A stretch of 64,000 nt of DNA from Aquila chrysaetos chrysaetos (Eukaryota; Chordata; Aves; Accipitriformes; Accipitridae). Below the pieces are notes generated by a model that was not told the origin of the DNA, made no database searches, and saw only the letters and a list, made by a program, of their open reading frames with translations. A program made the position numbers and the translations under genes. The stretch is from NCBI RefSeq assembly GCF_900496995.4, contig NC_044007.1:70842742-70906741 (forward strand), given 5' to 3'. The stretch's first letter is position 1, and every line of letters begins with the position of its first letter. Below, in pieces: positions 38,101 to 50,236 of this stretch.

Positions 38101-41100
38101 TGTATGTAGAAAGAAGTATATGATGTTTTCAATTATGTTTAACTAATTGGGCTTTGGAGGGGATAATTTACTTTTTCCTAGCAGATATTTAAAGTTGCTT
38201 GCTCTCTTCTGCACTTTGAAGAGTGGGAAGAATAGTCTGAGGTTTCATCTCCGATTGTTGTTTTAGAGAACTTTGGTTTTTTTCCTTAATTTGAACTCTT
38301 TCCTGTGTTGGAAGACTGTGGCAAAAATGAAGATTATTCTAACTTTCCGTTTTCTGTAGTCTTTGTTTATGCCCTTTATACTTTTATGAGGAGCACCTTC
38401 AAATGAGGTAGTCTCAGAAGAAAACTAGCTAGACTAAATACTATTAGATGGGCTGCCTTGATGCATTCAGTTTCAGTGGCTTATGAGGGCTGCCTAAGTG
38501 CCTGAAGGATGGAGCATTTAGCTTTTTCTTCCTTTCATCACTGTAGGATCACTCACTTGGGTGTTGACTTGGAAAGGCTGCCTTTTCCAACTTGCCAAGT
38601 TTGGGTTTTTGTTCCATGACAAACCTTCTTTGCACAGGCTTGAGAAGTGCCATCCATATTCTTTGATCGCTTTGGATTGATGTATTTGTTTTGACTTGCC
38701 AGAAAGAACTTTCCTGTTGTAACTAATCAGAACTCTGTCCTGTCCAACACCCCCATCTTCTGCTAATGGTTTGTTTCATCATACAAACGTTTGTTCATTT
38801 TGAAGAGTGAGTCCTTGCGTGCTTAGAGAATACATCATTTTGCCCCTTATGGTATGGATTAATGTACAGCTTGCTAATACTGAAAGAAGCAGTCATGTTA
38901 CTGACTCAGTTTAGTAACCCAAGAGTGAATATTCTTTGCTGGACTTGTTTCCTGCTGGTTTTAGTGAGTTTGAAACAGTTTATTGCACCATTTGAGTACT
39001 AGAGCTGGTGCACTGTAAGAGTTGATTCCTAGTCCTCCCTGTAGGCTAGAGCCAGATCCAGAGGAGTTGCCCTTCTGTTTACTTTCTTTACCTTCTCTGA
39101 CAAAATATTGTTGCCTGTTGTTCTCCCAGCAGATGTCTGGAAATTTAAACTTTCTCACTCAGGAAAAAGTAGTGAGAAAATATTTCATTATTGCTTCAGA
39201 AACAGAACCTATAGTATGCCTAGTTGAGTGGAAATGGTGTAGAAAAATATGTCTCGAATAAGGGATGGATGATTACTTCCAGGAGAGCACCTAATGTACT
39301 TTAAAATCTCTCCAAGGCTGTCAAGTTAATGCTCTTAAGAGCAGTAAATTAACAAGTTTTTACACAAATTTCAAATTCCCACAGAAAGTGAAAGTGAACT
39401 GACATTTGTAAATCTTAAATCATTTGAGTAATGAATGAATAAAAGTTTTTTTCCAGTTTCTTTTAAAGACGTTGCTGAAGTTGAATCTATGTTTTTTCCC
39501 CTCACATGACAATACTCTCACTTACCTGAAGTAATCCTACTTCCTTTTTACTTGTAACTGTAATAGCGTGGTCTGTGGCAGACAGTATGGTCTTCGTTAA
39601 AAGAAAGCACTTCAAAGTTTGCATTAATTAGTTTTTCAGCAGAACACTTAAGTATTGTTATAAATATGGAAGCAGTCCATATTCCTACTGAAGAATACAG
39701 TTCTAGGAAGCCTGTTTCCTGTAGCTTTGTATGACAGATGACTTCCTTTCTTCACAGCCAACTGAAGTATACTTTTCTTTTATTTGTAGGCATTCAACAC
39801 CTTTATTGATGATATATTTGCTTTTATCATCACTATGCCAACGTCTCATAGACTGGCGTGCTTTAGAGATGATGTCGTGTTCCTGGTGTATCTTTACCAA
39901 AGATGGTATGCCTTTCTTTAATATTCATCAGAGTTTTTATAATGCTGTAGATGGTTGCAGTCTTACTGCTATAAAGAACTATAAAATAGTTTGGGATAGA
40001 CTTCAAGCAGAATTTTTATACTAGCAATATATAGTACAGTCTGGATAATGGTAGTTGTGTGTATGCCTAGTGAAGGGAATGGTAAGCAGGGGATCCTGAA
40101 AATGAGATCTCAATACAAATAAGAGGAGCAAAAGAGCTTTCTCATAACTGACAGCATTCCTGCACCCTTTTTAGCATGCTAAGAGAGTAGTCAAGCAATT
40201 CCTTTTCTCACAGCACTCAGAATTTTTGTCAGTTACCCCTTCTCCCTCCCCAAAACAGTCCTCCTTTTCAGCAGATAGTTTCGCATTTGCCAGTTACAAA
40301 AAAGATTAACCTGAGGCATCAATACCTGAAGTAAGGTGAAGCAGAGCAATTCTGAAGCTTGTATTCACAAACCCACTTAGGAGTTCTGGGCTTCTAACCC
40401 TTGCTGAGGGGCTACATGTCTACATATGCTTGGTATCTGAGGCATGCTTTCCAGGTTACTCTGCAAGGCACTAGCAAAGGATGTTTTCTGATGAAGAATT
40501 GCCCTGCTGTGCTTTCCTCTTTACCTAGTTTCCAAACACAAGTTATCAGGTTCTCTTGTAAGTTGAGCATCAGGCAAGTTTCAAATGCTTTAAGTAGCTA
40601 AAATCAGATGGGGAAGATGGCTATATGCAGTTATCATTGAAATGTCATTCATAAGTGAAGCTACAGAAAGTGTATTCTTGTCCCCAAGAATAAGTATTTA
40701 TATGTGGAGCAAACACGAATTTTAAGCCAAGTTCACGTTATACCAGAATATATGGATGTGTACATCTAACTAATCAATACTAAATGCGGGCTTCAGTTCT
40801 GGGTTTGTATAGTCACATGTAAGTATAGTAAAATAGGTCCCCTTCCAAGGTATTTTTGTAGAAGTTAAGAGCTCAACAACTTCTGATAGGGGCTGGGCAC
40901 TGGTTTCAAGTTTGGGACGTACCCTGGATGGCTTGAGAAGCACTCCAGCCAAACTTTAGGGGACCTAATACATCTCTTAAGAGGCCCTGTTATGAGACAA
41001 CTGGTTAAGTCTTAATGTGAAGAAGGTGATGTGTCTGTAGTTAATCTTTAAAACTGTTGTGGGTTTTGCCACAAATGGGAATAGAGAATACGATGAGAAA

Positions 41101-41277
41101 GAAGTTCACTTTTAAAATTAAGTATCACAGAACTGCTTAATTCCTTCAGGTAGCAGACAATATTGTAACTAATCGCTTGTTTTTTCTGCCAGGCTTTATC
41201 CTGTGGATAAGAGCAGAGTGAATGAGTATGGAGAATCCTATGAAGAAAAGCCAAAAAAAAAAGCTCATAGAGAATAA
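15175..41277 (+). CDS. CLPTM1L: CLPTM1L, complete gene, 17 coding exons, 549 aa
   Basis: ER multi-pass protein of the CLPTM1 family (CRR9), reported as a lipid scramblase for GlcN-PI in GPI-anchor synthesis. Exons: 15175-15372, 15798-15898, 17826-18015, 19255-19397, 21380-21458, 25365-25482, 25954-26048, 27590-27674, 29429-29532, 32130-32195, 33319-33369, 34023-34105, 35974-36008, 36312-36367, 36444-36488, 39790-39905, 41193-41277 (TAA at 41275). All junctions are GT-AG and the sum is 1650 nt. The protein starts [15 protein letters not shown], with a signal-anchor segment at about residues 8-30. N-glycosylation sequons lie at N103, N113 and N240 in the luminal region. Membrane segments include [14 protein letters not shown] (295-308), exon 9, exon 12 and exons 13-14. 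ATG 15175 was chosen because the human protein starts at the same SSFTS context. Odd points: an Ala/Gly insertion in exon 1 makes it longer than human (538 aa), and the tail ends PKKKAHRE instead of the human TRAPHTD-type end. Confidence 0.97.
17673..17703 (+). repeat. Poly(T) tract, 31 T, CLPTM1L intron 2
   Basis: An uninterrupted run of 31 T about 120 bp before exon 3. It may be the reverse-strand tail of a retroposed sequence or simple slippage. No retroposon body was recognised beside it. Confidence 0.8.
22070..22322 (-). mobile_element. CR1 LINE 3' fragment, antisense, CLPTM1L intron 5
   Basis: The plus strand shows the complement of the CR1 3' region. It holds GTCCAAC..CCCCTGCTCAGAG followed by GGGTCACCTAGAG, then CCTCTCTGGGCAGCCTGTTC near 22201-22220, AGTTCAGTCACCCC near 22226-22239, and TTTAAATAGAATTTTC near 22268-22283. 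The terminal octamer repeat is degraded. It sits wholly within intron 5 of CLPTM1L. Confidence 0.88.
26100..26118 (+). repeat. G-run, CLPTM1L intron 7
   Basis: Fourteen consecutive G, then C and four more G, about 50 bp after the exon 7 donor. It is a likely site of length error in sequencing and polymorphism in the population. Confidence 0.75.
26810..26833 (+). repeat. Poly(T) tract, 24 T, CLPTM1L intron 7
   Basis: A homopolymer inside AT-rich intron 7, with no recognisable retroposon attached. Confidence 0.75.
32086..32116 (+). repeat. Poly(T) tract, 31 T, next to CLPTM1L exon 10 acceptor
   Basis: The run ends 13 bases before the exon 10 start at 32130, so it forms an extreme polypyrimidine tract for that acceptor (GGGCTAATCACAG). 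Its length may vary between individuals. Confidence 0.8.
34577..34624. repeat. Short inverted and direct repeat, CLPTM1L intron 12
   Basis: Perfect 13-bp arms AATGTCCTCTCTT and AAGAGAGGACATT (34597-34609 and 34612-34624) are separated by two T. A direct copy of the right arm's TTAAGAGAGGAC lies just upstream at 34579-34590. The DNA can form a hairpin with either of two partners. Confidence 0.85.
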
Positions 41278-41501
41278 CTTAAGAATTGAAGAAGATTCTG
41301 ACCCCTGGACTCTTACTGGCTTCATGTATTATCTGGTCTTAAGGAAAAACTTATTTAATAAGAGTATTTTTAAAGCTTATGACAGAACTACATGGACAAT
41401 ACATCTTCTATATTGCCAAAATCTAGTTTTGATATCCTCCTATTTCAAGACCCTCTTTTGTCCTCACAAGGTCCACAGTCTGCCAGATGTCATTAAATAA
41501 A
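41278..41501 (+). other. CLPTM1L: CLPTM1L 3'UTR with poly(A) signal
   Basis: The first AATAAA after the stop is at 41496-41501, giving a 3'UTR of about 240 bases. A second AATAAA at 41693-41698 could give a longer form. Confidence 0.65.
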
Positions 41502-44500
41502 CTTCCTGCATTTAAACTTCTCTTTGGTGAAAACCTAAATGTCCTGACTGTTGTAATTAATATCTAAATCTATGTTTTGAAGGCAACTCACTAACTCAAA
41601 GTGTGGTGCCCATGCCACTAGGCTATGAAAAGTGAAAAAACAAGCCAGTTACAGCAGAATCAAGCATTGTTGCCAAACTGGAGGCTGTCAAAAATAAAAT
41701 GTATGATATTGGATTCTATGCCAATTACAAATCAATCTTGTTTAATAATGGAAATTCCAGAAATAATGATTAAAACTGTAAGTTGTATGTGGGCATTTTT
41801 CATGGCTTAAAAAAAAAAAAAAATTGTTGGAAATACAGGATAAGAGAGATGGGGTTGTTAGAATTCAAATTCTGCCATGTTCTTAGCCCACAACGTGGCA
41901 GAGGGTTTCAGTTGGCTTAAACTGAATGAAGATGTGAAAAAACTGTAATATTATTTCTTTAAATATGTATCCAAGTTTATATAAATCCTTCTGCATTGTT
42001 GACAAACCTGATTTCTTGGCGTAGCAGGTATTCATATAATGCAAATCATTGTTATGTGCTAGGAAAGTCTCTTAATACATCTTAAATTCTTCATCATGTG
42101 CTATCCCAGTGACCTATTAGGCCAATTCTCTCATCTTTCAAAGGGAATAATTCCTTCATCTTTCCCCTCTCCCTCCCTGCCCCGTTATATTTATAAGATG
42201 AAACACACATCATTCAATTGGAATGATTTTGCTCAAATACAGTACAGATTCAACAAACTTCCTGGATACAGAGAAAAAAAACCAGCCTGGTGAAGAACAG
42301 GTATCTTCCTTTCACACAATTTAAAATCCATATTCCATGGGAACAGTTCATTAAGGGAGGTATTTTGATCTGTTTCTTTCAAATTAGTAAAAATAATCAG
42401 GTTGAATTATTGTACCAGAATTCAAACTTCACAGCTATATCTAGAAATCCATGGTTCTAGATTTTTAAAAGCAAGTTTCTTAGGAGCGGTAAGTGAAATA
42501 CAGAGTGCATTCTTTTCAGCAGCAAATAAAATGCAGTTAAAAAAAAATCCAAAGGGCAGAATTGTAATTTCCAATTCTAGTTTTGCTTTGGTCAGTAAGT
42601 TTACAAGTTAATGATTCTTGAAGTTTCTTTATTAAATTGCATGCTGTTTGTGCAAGGCTATTTAACTCCAATTTGTCATTGATTTAAAATATTAATTGAA
42701 TAACCTTGAAGAACATAAATCTACTCCTATAGTCTGTAACTATTTTATGAAGTAGATTTTATCCAGTTCTGATACTGCAGAAGTCTGAACGTATAAATAC
42801 TTGGGTCCCCAAAAAATACAGAAATGTGCCTAACTTCTTTTGTCACAGACTATAGTCTTTCTTACACTGAAGTCCTCCTTACATGCTACTGGCAATGGAA
42901 AGGAGTCTTGAAGTGAATATTTAACTCATGTTCATGTTAAGGTCTCGTTACACTGTTAATTGTAACTAAGGAGGACTGTTGATTTTAGCATTAAACATAC
43001 ATAAATAAGTCTATGCAAAACTGGGGTTGCATTTGCTGTATCTTGTACCTGTTTTGGATTTGTTTGGAAGGAGCTCTTTGCTGTTAAGCAGACTAATTTG
43101 GGGCTCCTACTTCATAATAATAGTTAAATGTAAGTGGAAAATTTTTCCCGATATAAATAATGCATATAGCACATTCCCTTTCTGTGCCATTTCAAAACAA
43201 TCTAGTCATTGGTTCTTCTAGAGTAGCTTCTGAAAGTCCAGAATACCATGTTCAGGTATTTCTAATGTTTCATCACTCATTTTTGTATGTAGCTGTTGAA
43301 AAATCACTCTTGCACCTTTACATACTGTGAGTTTATTGGTCTTCTGTCTTGCATTTCTGATGACAATGACCTCATAATATCCTATACAGTAGTCATAAAG
43401 AATATAAAATTAGACCATTTTAAGTCTTCAAAATGAGTGAGACTTTCCTGTTCAAATCATTGTTTTATGCATTCCATTTCCAAATAAAAGACTTGGCATA
43501 CGAGATAAAGAGTTACCTTTTGTTGTTGGAAAGAAAGGTGGTGAAAAACTATGTAAGTAGTGTAACTTTGGAGATACTAAATGAAATGTTTTAACTTTCT
43601 AGTTGTGGCAATGCCATCAGCTTGAAACAAAAATGTGGTTCTGTATGCGGTTAATGCAGAAGAAAAACTTCTTATATATAAAATTTCATTGAATGTCTTG
43701 CAGCTCATGCTGGATTATCAGTATCTGTGATCTATTTAAGAGTTCAAGAGTAACTTAAAAACTTCCTCACTTCTAATAGGATTAAATGTGTTAAGCAACT
43801 AGGTGACCATCTCGCACATTCTCATCTTAGGCTTGTAATGGCTTTGGAAGTTAAAAGATTACAGTGTTTGGGGCTGGAGCTGTTTTCCAGTTAATTGGGA
43901 AAAGCCTCATACGCTTCTGGAAGATACTCTTGCACAGTACTTATTAGTTCATAATAACATAGCAATCATGATTCTCTAAGGACATAAGTGAAGAGAAGCA
44001 GCTGAGTTGACTGTGTGGGTGTACACGACCTGTGGCTCCGTGCCTCCTGGCTGTGTGACGGAGACCGTGCTGTACTCCCACGCAGGTCTTCCACTTCCAT
44101 TCCATGCAATTTCCTGCTCATCTTCACCCGCTGCTGGCTCTGTTCTCCAAGAGGTGACCTTCTGCCCTTGTGGCTTTTTTCCCTGGAGCCATAGGGCTAA
44201 CTGAATTACAAAATGGGCAGCAGTACAGTTTTTCTGTTACCAGCAGAGCTTAAGAAGTCTGCTCTCCTCTGCTTCCTTTGCTAGAGCAGGTGCTGTACCC
44301 ATTGCTGATATACAGCACCCGTATATGTTCCCTTTTAATACAGCATTACACTCCAGTAATTGTCAGCTACAGCATCTACAGCTTGGTGCCAGAAGCATTA
44401 AGACAGATAATTCTGTAGTTTGTCTGCAAACACCATGTTTTTCCAGTTTTTCCATCGGAAGATAAATCTCGCCTTGAAGAAGTGAAGCATGATCATGTAT

Positions 44501-47500
44501 TAGTAATGCCGGTCCTCTTTACAGCTTACAGCTTTTCAGTATCATAAGATCTAAAACAATGCAGATGGGAAGGGACCTCAGGAGGCTATCCAGTGCCAGC
44601 ACAGCATCTTCCCCTCCTTCCAGGCTAATCGGGCTTCCTGATAGTCCTGTGTAAAATGCTCCAAGTGAATAAATCTAGCTATCGGAGTTGAGAAATAAAG
44701 CCAGGAAGAGCCCAACTTTCCCAGATGCCCAATGACAGTCTCTGACTGCTTCCCCTCTTGCGCTAGGAGAGGTTTGGTCCTGTACCTGTGAGGATCGATG
44801 CTCTTTTCCAGTGGTTACAGACACATTTAAGAATTTCCTCTTAGTACAGAGGGAACTGATGTCTGCCGTGTTTTCATCCATCTGTGTTAAATACCACTGC
44901 ACCTTCTTAAGGATATCTGGAGCTAATCAGTTTGCTTCAGCTGCTTTACACAATTCTATTTCTTACTGCTCCTTTTAATATCGGGTCCCCAAAAATCCTG
45001 TATTGTCTTTTTTTTTTTTTACCCTACCCCCACTCACCCTGATGAGTATACCCGCATCAAAAGGAGCACAATGCTTCAGATTCAAAAGACAGACACACTA
45101 ATGCTGGGGAATTCTGGCTCATGTCTGCCTATGTTTGGTTAAAAGAATAGGATAGCTTCTGCCCTTCTCCCCCAAGCTTTCTGTTTAGCAATACTCTGTC
45201 CTTTTAGTCCTTGCCATATGGTACCCATAAAACTTCTCGCAAGCTGTTTTGGGTATAGCATGTACCAGCCTCTCAGTTTCTCGACCCCAGTGTTCTCCTT
45301 AGTCATCCACAGCTCCATAGTCCTTATTAAGACAGAGCTCTTTCATCATTGCCTTTATGACGATTTGTCCCCCTAGTCTTGTACGCCTGCAAAGACTCAT
45401 GGGCTGTCTTATTTTGGACTTTGAAGAGCGCACTCTGAACGTTTTTATTAGGCATTAATTGCCTCTAGCAGTCTCTAGCCACAGGTTAGTCTGCGTCGAG
45501 CAGCCTAAAGCCAGATAGATGTTTCACTGCCGTGGTTCATCTGCGTGCTCTGGTCCACCTGGCCACTGAAGCAAGAGCCTTTGAGCGCGTACTTTGGGAA
45601 TCGCAGCTACGCTCGTCACTCCGTTCAGAACGCCAGGCCTGGCACAGCTCCAGCTTAGTGCCGCATAACGCTCAACGCCTGGCTCGTGGCCAGCCAGCAG
45701 CGGCTATCCAGCACGCGCTGCCTCCTCGCTGCCCTGCAATCTCCTATCTGCATCACTTGCAAGCTTCAGCTCAAAAAATTGTCATAGGTAACGAGCCTGA
45801 CTGACTTCCACAGGATCTACTGGGGCATAGCCTCTACTTTACCAACTGGACTTAGCAATTTACATTTCCTGTACTGAAATTCTCAGCTCTTGCTGCATCT
45901 GCTGTTTAGTCTCCATCATAAGCAGGTGTTTCATTTGCCTGGTGCTGACCAAGAGAACCGAAAGGAATAAGCAGTGTTTTATTTGGTAAAACCAACAAAC
46001 CCTTCATCAACTTGCTTGAGAAAGAACTGGTTAGCCTCACCCTCTCTGCCATCCCAGAAGTTGTTACAAAGATAACATAGGAGAAAAAAAAAACCCAAAA
46101 CACCTTGAACCAGGAATTTGTGTTGTTTCAAGCCAACTCTGATTTCATAAACTTGGGGATCTCAGATTAGTGTCAGAGGACCAGGCAATCTGAAAAAATT
46201 CCCGTCACAGACCTTGACTCCATTATGCTTGGAACACACTAAGCATTCTCTGCAGCCTCATCCAGGCTACCTCTGATCCTCTTTAGCTATGCCAAAAGTG
46301 CAAGGATCAGCAGTACATTATGGATCTGTTTTCTTATTACCAAAACCCTTCGCTGAACAGCCATTCAAAAAGCAGACTTGAAGATACAAGGCTCTGCAAG
46401 CATCCATGTCCTTCACTACCTCTTTCTTCAACCTGTAACTTCACAGAATTAGAATTTCAAGAAGTAGCTTACAAAAAGGGAACAGAAACACATTCACCCC
46501 TTTTGGGGTCAGGAGAGAGGAAAAGAAGAAAGTGTTCTTTGGTTAGGATGTGTTTTTAAAGGATTGCTTATAAATAACCTCTAGCTGGAGTGCCAAACAA
46601 GTCCCTTAAACTTTCTGGTTTTCTATCCCAGGAATTCAGAAAGGATTGGGGTCTTCTCCTGCTAATCAGCTACAGCCATTCTCAGTCTGCAACAATCTTT
46701 TTTAAAAAGCTGCTTTTTTCTGCTGACCTCTGCATTCCTAAAGGAAGCACAGTCTTTGACTGAAAGTCTCCCAGTGACAAAGGCTAATTTAGTTCACACA
46801 CAAAACAGGTATTCATTCTGCTGAAGATTTGACCAACTGAAGGAACTGTTCTTACATTCAGCTACCAGCAGGATCATATATTTTGCTTCTTTCAGATTAC
46901 TCTTCCCCAGCATCTTTTTCCCTTGTTAAATGTAGTTCCATAGTTCTTTCTTGGGACTGTATCCTGGCATCACATTACTGGGGCAGAGCTCTGAAGGACT
47001 CAGCAGAGAAGTGAAAGGCTACTCCCTTCTTTAATGAAGTTGCCAACTACCAACCCTTTTTAGGGTCAAGCTGAAAATTTCTTATCAGAATGGACCATCT
47101 TTGAAGTGAGATAGTTAACACCTAGGTTTGCCAAGGCCAAGAGTAAATGCTAAGAAAAGTGCTTTCTTTATAGGAGCAGAATTAGATTCTTCAGCATGCA
47201 AAGCTTTTTTTCCACTGGACCATTTCTGGACACTACTAAGGTTTAGCGCACGTGGACTCTCATCCCGCTGCCACAGGGGCAGGACTTGCTTTACACCGGG
47301 CTGTCGAGCAGCCTACGCTTCTGCCTTTTGGCACAATGAGTCACAAACGTGAGCTAAGTAGACTTGGAGCACTTGTACAGCATTTACTCCACACAATACA
47401 AATACAACCCTGCGAAGTCAGGTTTTTTGCTAGTGCTCCTGGTAGGTGGCAGGTACCAAGCAGCCTCTGCAGGGAAATGCTGGTTTTCTTTCTCCTTTAC

Positions 47501-48396
47501 TCAAATACCCATGTGTAGTGAGACATGCCTTTTCTTACATGGTAACACCATGCTGTGGCTTTGTGAGCTTGGATTTAAGTGTAAAGGGTTAGGATATGAA
47601 AGCTGAGTTACACTTACTGTTTCTTACATAGCCGGCCCCCTCTGGGGTTACAAGCACAGGACTGAGAGCAGAATTCCCACCACCCAAGGATAGATACATG
47701 AACTACAAATGGTCAATTAATGGTCACTGGGGAATGCCATGCAAGGGGACAGGTAGAACGAGGCTCTCTACACAAAAATGAAACAACCCATTTGAAAAAC
47801 CTCCCATACGTGGTGAAAACGCAGAGGATTACAAGGCATAAAAGATGGTCAGAGCCCCCTACAAGAACAGGAAAGGAGTTACAACAGGGAGAGAACACTC
47901 CAGCATTAACCCCGAGTAAGGACACTATGTCTGATCAACACCACCTCTTCACTGCCAGCAGGTTCCCCACCCCTTCAGTACCTGAAGAGCACTGCTTTTT
48001 GATTAACATCTTGCTACTGCAGACTCTGCAATCACATAGTAAAAAAATAACCCACTGAGGTGTAAAGTATGGAGTAAATAAAAATTTTAGGAAGCCAACT
48101 GTACGCACATTTTCTGCTCTACCTTTCCCATGTAACAAGGTCACAGATGCTGCACTTAGGCATAGTAAATCTAGATGCAGGCTGGTGGATGATGCAGGCA
48201 TCCTCAGCACTAAAGTAGCAGTCAAAGCCTGAAAGCAACCGGACAGACCACACCTGGGCTATGAAAAGATCTGTGCCAGAGGGAATGAGTTCGTGTGGAG
48301 GTCTCAAAACTTACAAGGCTCATCTGCCTGAAGAGGGCATGTCAACACAGCATGAGCTTGCAGAAAGTAGTAATTCGGTAGGGACTGAACCCACGG
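41502..48396. other. Intergenic between CLPTM1L and TERT, proximal part
   Basis: No exon or RNA gene was recognised. Isolated AATAAA hexamers occur, for example at 41693-41698. The sequence becomes more GC- and CpG-rich around 45480-45760, where a 90-codon open frame (45532-45804) has no recognisable similarity. Weakly CR1-like words occur near 44560-44620. Everything else appears non-coding. Confidence 0.5.
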
Positions 48397-48999
48397 CATC
48401 GTGGTTTAATCCCGGCCAGCAACTAAGCACCACACAGCCGCTGACTCACTCCCCCTCCCTGGTGGGATGGAGGGAGAATCGAAAGGGTAAAAGTGAGAAA
48501 GAAACTCATGGGTTGAGATAAAAACAGTTTAATAGTTAAAAAGAAATAATAATTTAAAAAATAAAATTGTAAGGAAAAAAATTAATTACAAAGAGAGAGG
48601 AAAATAAAACCCAAGAAAGACAAGTGATGCAAATGAAAACAATTGCTCACCACCAACCGACTGATGCCCAGCCAGTCCCCGAGCAGCGGCCCCCCCTGCC
48701 AGCGTCCCCCCCCAGTTTTATTGCTGAGCATGGTACCATATGGTCTGGAATATCCCTTTGGTCAGCTGGGGTCAGCTGTCCCAGCTGTGTCCCCTCCCAG
48801 CTTTTTTGTGTCCCCCCCAGCCTCCTCGCTGGCAGGGCAGTAGGAGGAGCACGAAAGACCTTGGCTCTCTGTAAGCACTGCTCAGCAGTAACCAGAACAT
48901 CCTTGTGTTATCAATACTATTTTCAGCACAAATCCAAAACATAGCCCCATACCAGCTACTGTGAAGAAATGTAACTCTATCCCAGCCAAAACGAGCACA
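48397..48999 (-). mobile_element. Solo ERV LTR, diverged
   Basis: Starts CATCGTGGTTTAAT and ends near ACGAGCACA, the same end sequences as the LTR at 6013 but with a different middle, so a related subfamily. Shared blocks include GCCAGCAACTAAGCACCACA, CATGGGTTGAGATAAAAACA, GGTCAGCTGTCCCAGCTGTG and CTATCCCAGCCAAAA. The flanks CACGG (48392-48396) and CACAG (49000-49004) fit a 5-bp duplication with one change. Frames running through it are shadows of the LTR. The minus orientation is inferred from the reverse-strand U3-like region. Confidence 0.82.
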
Positions 49000-49959
49000 C
49001 ACAGAGAATTAGTTTCCCCTCAAACTCTCTAATACGGAAAGGCAGTGTGAAATGTGAGGAAGAGCAAAGTATGACGCACTTGGGCATGACTGGCTGTCAG
49101 CCAAGAGGCTGAGAAAAGGATCAAAGAGTTTCTGGAGGAAATATTGGGACTGAGAGGTGAAAAGCAGCACTGAACATGGATTAAACAGAATTGAAAAGTT
49201 CAAAGTTTGACTGGCACAGGGTGTGTCTGATGCAATGAAGACCATGACTCTGAGGAGGCAAATGTAGGAGGAGAAGGAAAGGCTAAACATTTGCTTTAAG
49301 GAGCAACAGGCAAGTAGGGAGAAGCTGAACCAAATAGAAAGGCTGGGGCTGGTGTGAGAAGAGAGACACGCCATTCAGGGACCATCACACACAGTGCGAG
49401 ACACACACAGTGGCCTGCAAAAAGCAGTTAAAAGGTGAAGAAGGGACCACTGCCACTCTCGGGGAGAGTCCCGATCCAGAGGATTGGGATGGAGATGCAT
49501 GGGAAGAACCAGACCCATGTAAGTCTGGTAACTGTAATAATAACAGTGCTAAAAAGGGCTTGTTGCCCCACATCACAGGCCTCGCTGCAAGATGAGCTCT
49601 GTAACTTGGGAAGCTGGCCAGAGAAACAAACAGCACCTCCAGCTACCAAGACCACTGTAAAGAAAACCAAGCCTGCAGATGCAGCCCAGCAGAGAAGCAA
49701 GTCCCTCACAACAGGCTTCATTCCACAGCAAATAAGAGCTGTGACAGGTGATGGGTGCCCTAAAAAGGGATTCTGCTGAGTAGCTGGTTAAACTGGAGGG
49801 ATGTCCTTGATTAACAGCGTATGTATGGATCTAGCTCAAGCAGCAGCCTCAGGGTGAGACTGGGACCAGGATCGGCCACATTGGCTGAAGATCCCCTAGT
49901 CAGTGATGACTCAGACTGATGGATGTGATGGATCATTAAGGGGTCTTACTCTGGCAAAC
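49000..49959. other. Unassigned segment between two oppositely oriented LTRs
   Basis: About 960 bp of purine-rich + strand sequence, with open frames at 49410-49595 and 49435-49779 (114 codons). The latter is rich in Lys, Thr, Ala and Pro and has a TTxFIPQQIRAV-like end. It could be a decayed ERV internal piece, since both borders are LTRs of related families, but no gag or pol motif was certain. Confidence 0.35.
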
Positions 49960-50236
49960 TGTACTGGGTCTGGCTGGGAGGGAGTTACCTTTCTTCACAG
50001 TAGCCTGTATGGTGCTGTGCTTTGGATCTGCGACTAATGGTGTTGACAACACACCAACATTTTGGCTATTGCTAAGTAGTGCTTGCACAGCGTCAAGACG
50101 TTTTTCCCACTCTGCCCCCACAATAAGCAGACTGGGGTGGGCAAGAAGTTGGGAGGGGACACAGCCAGGACAGCTGACCTGAACTGAACAAAGGGATATC
50201 CCATACCATATAACCGCATCCTCAGCAAATGTAATG
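49960..50236 (+). mobile_element. ERV LTR, 5' part only
   Basis: Begins TGTACTGGGTCTGGCTGGGA and continues with CACAGTAGCC, GTGTTGACAACACACC, GCTAAGTAGTGCTTGCACAG, AGTTGGGAGGGGACACAGCC and GGATATCCCATACCATAT, the U3 order of the same LTR group as 48397-48999. The homology stops near the expected TATA region (CTCAGCAAATGTAATG), so the R and U5 parts are missing. The orientation is opposite to the 48-kb LTR. Confidence 0.8.

Noticed and set aside
44541-44960. Possible antisense CR1 3' end (GATGGGAAGGGACCTCAGGAGG and following)
   Set aside because: The first 40 bases resemble the CR1 3' complement, but the rest does not follow the CR1 order convincingly, so it is not called.
45532-45804. 90-codon frame in a locally CpG-rich patch
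   Set aside because: No recognisable motif, no splice context, and no upstream promoter features beyond composition.
48624-49002. Frames of 66-106 codons at 48.6-49.0 kb
   Set aside because: They lie within the ERV LTR at 48397-48999 and follow its repeat sequence, not a protein.
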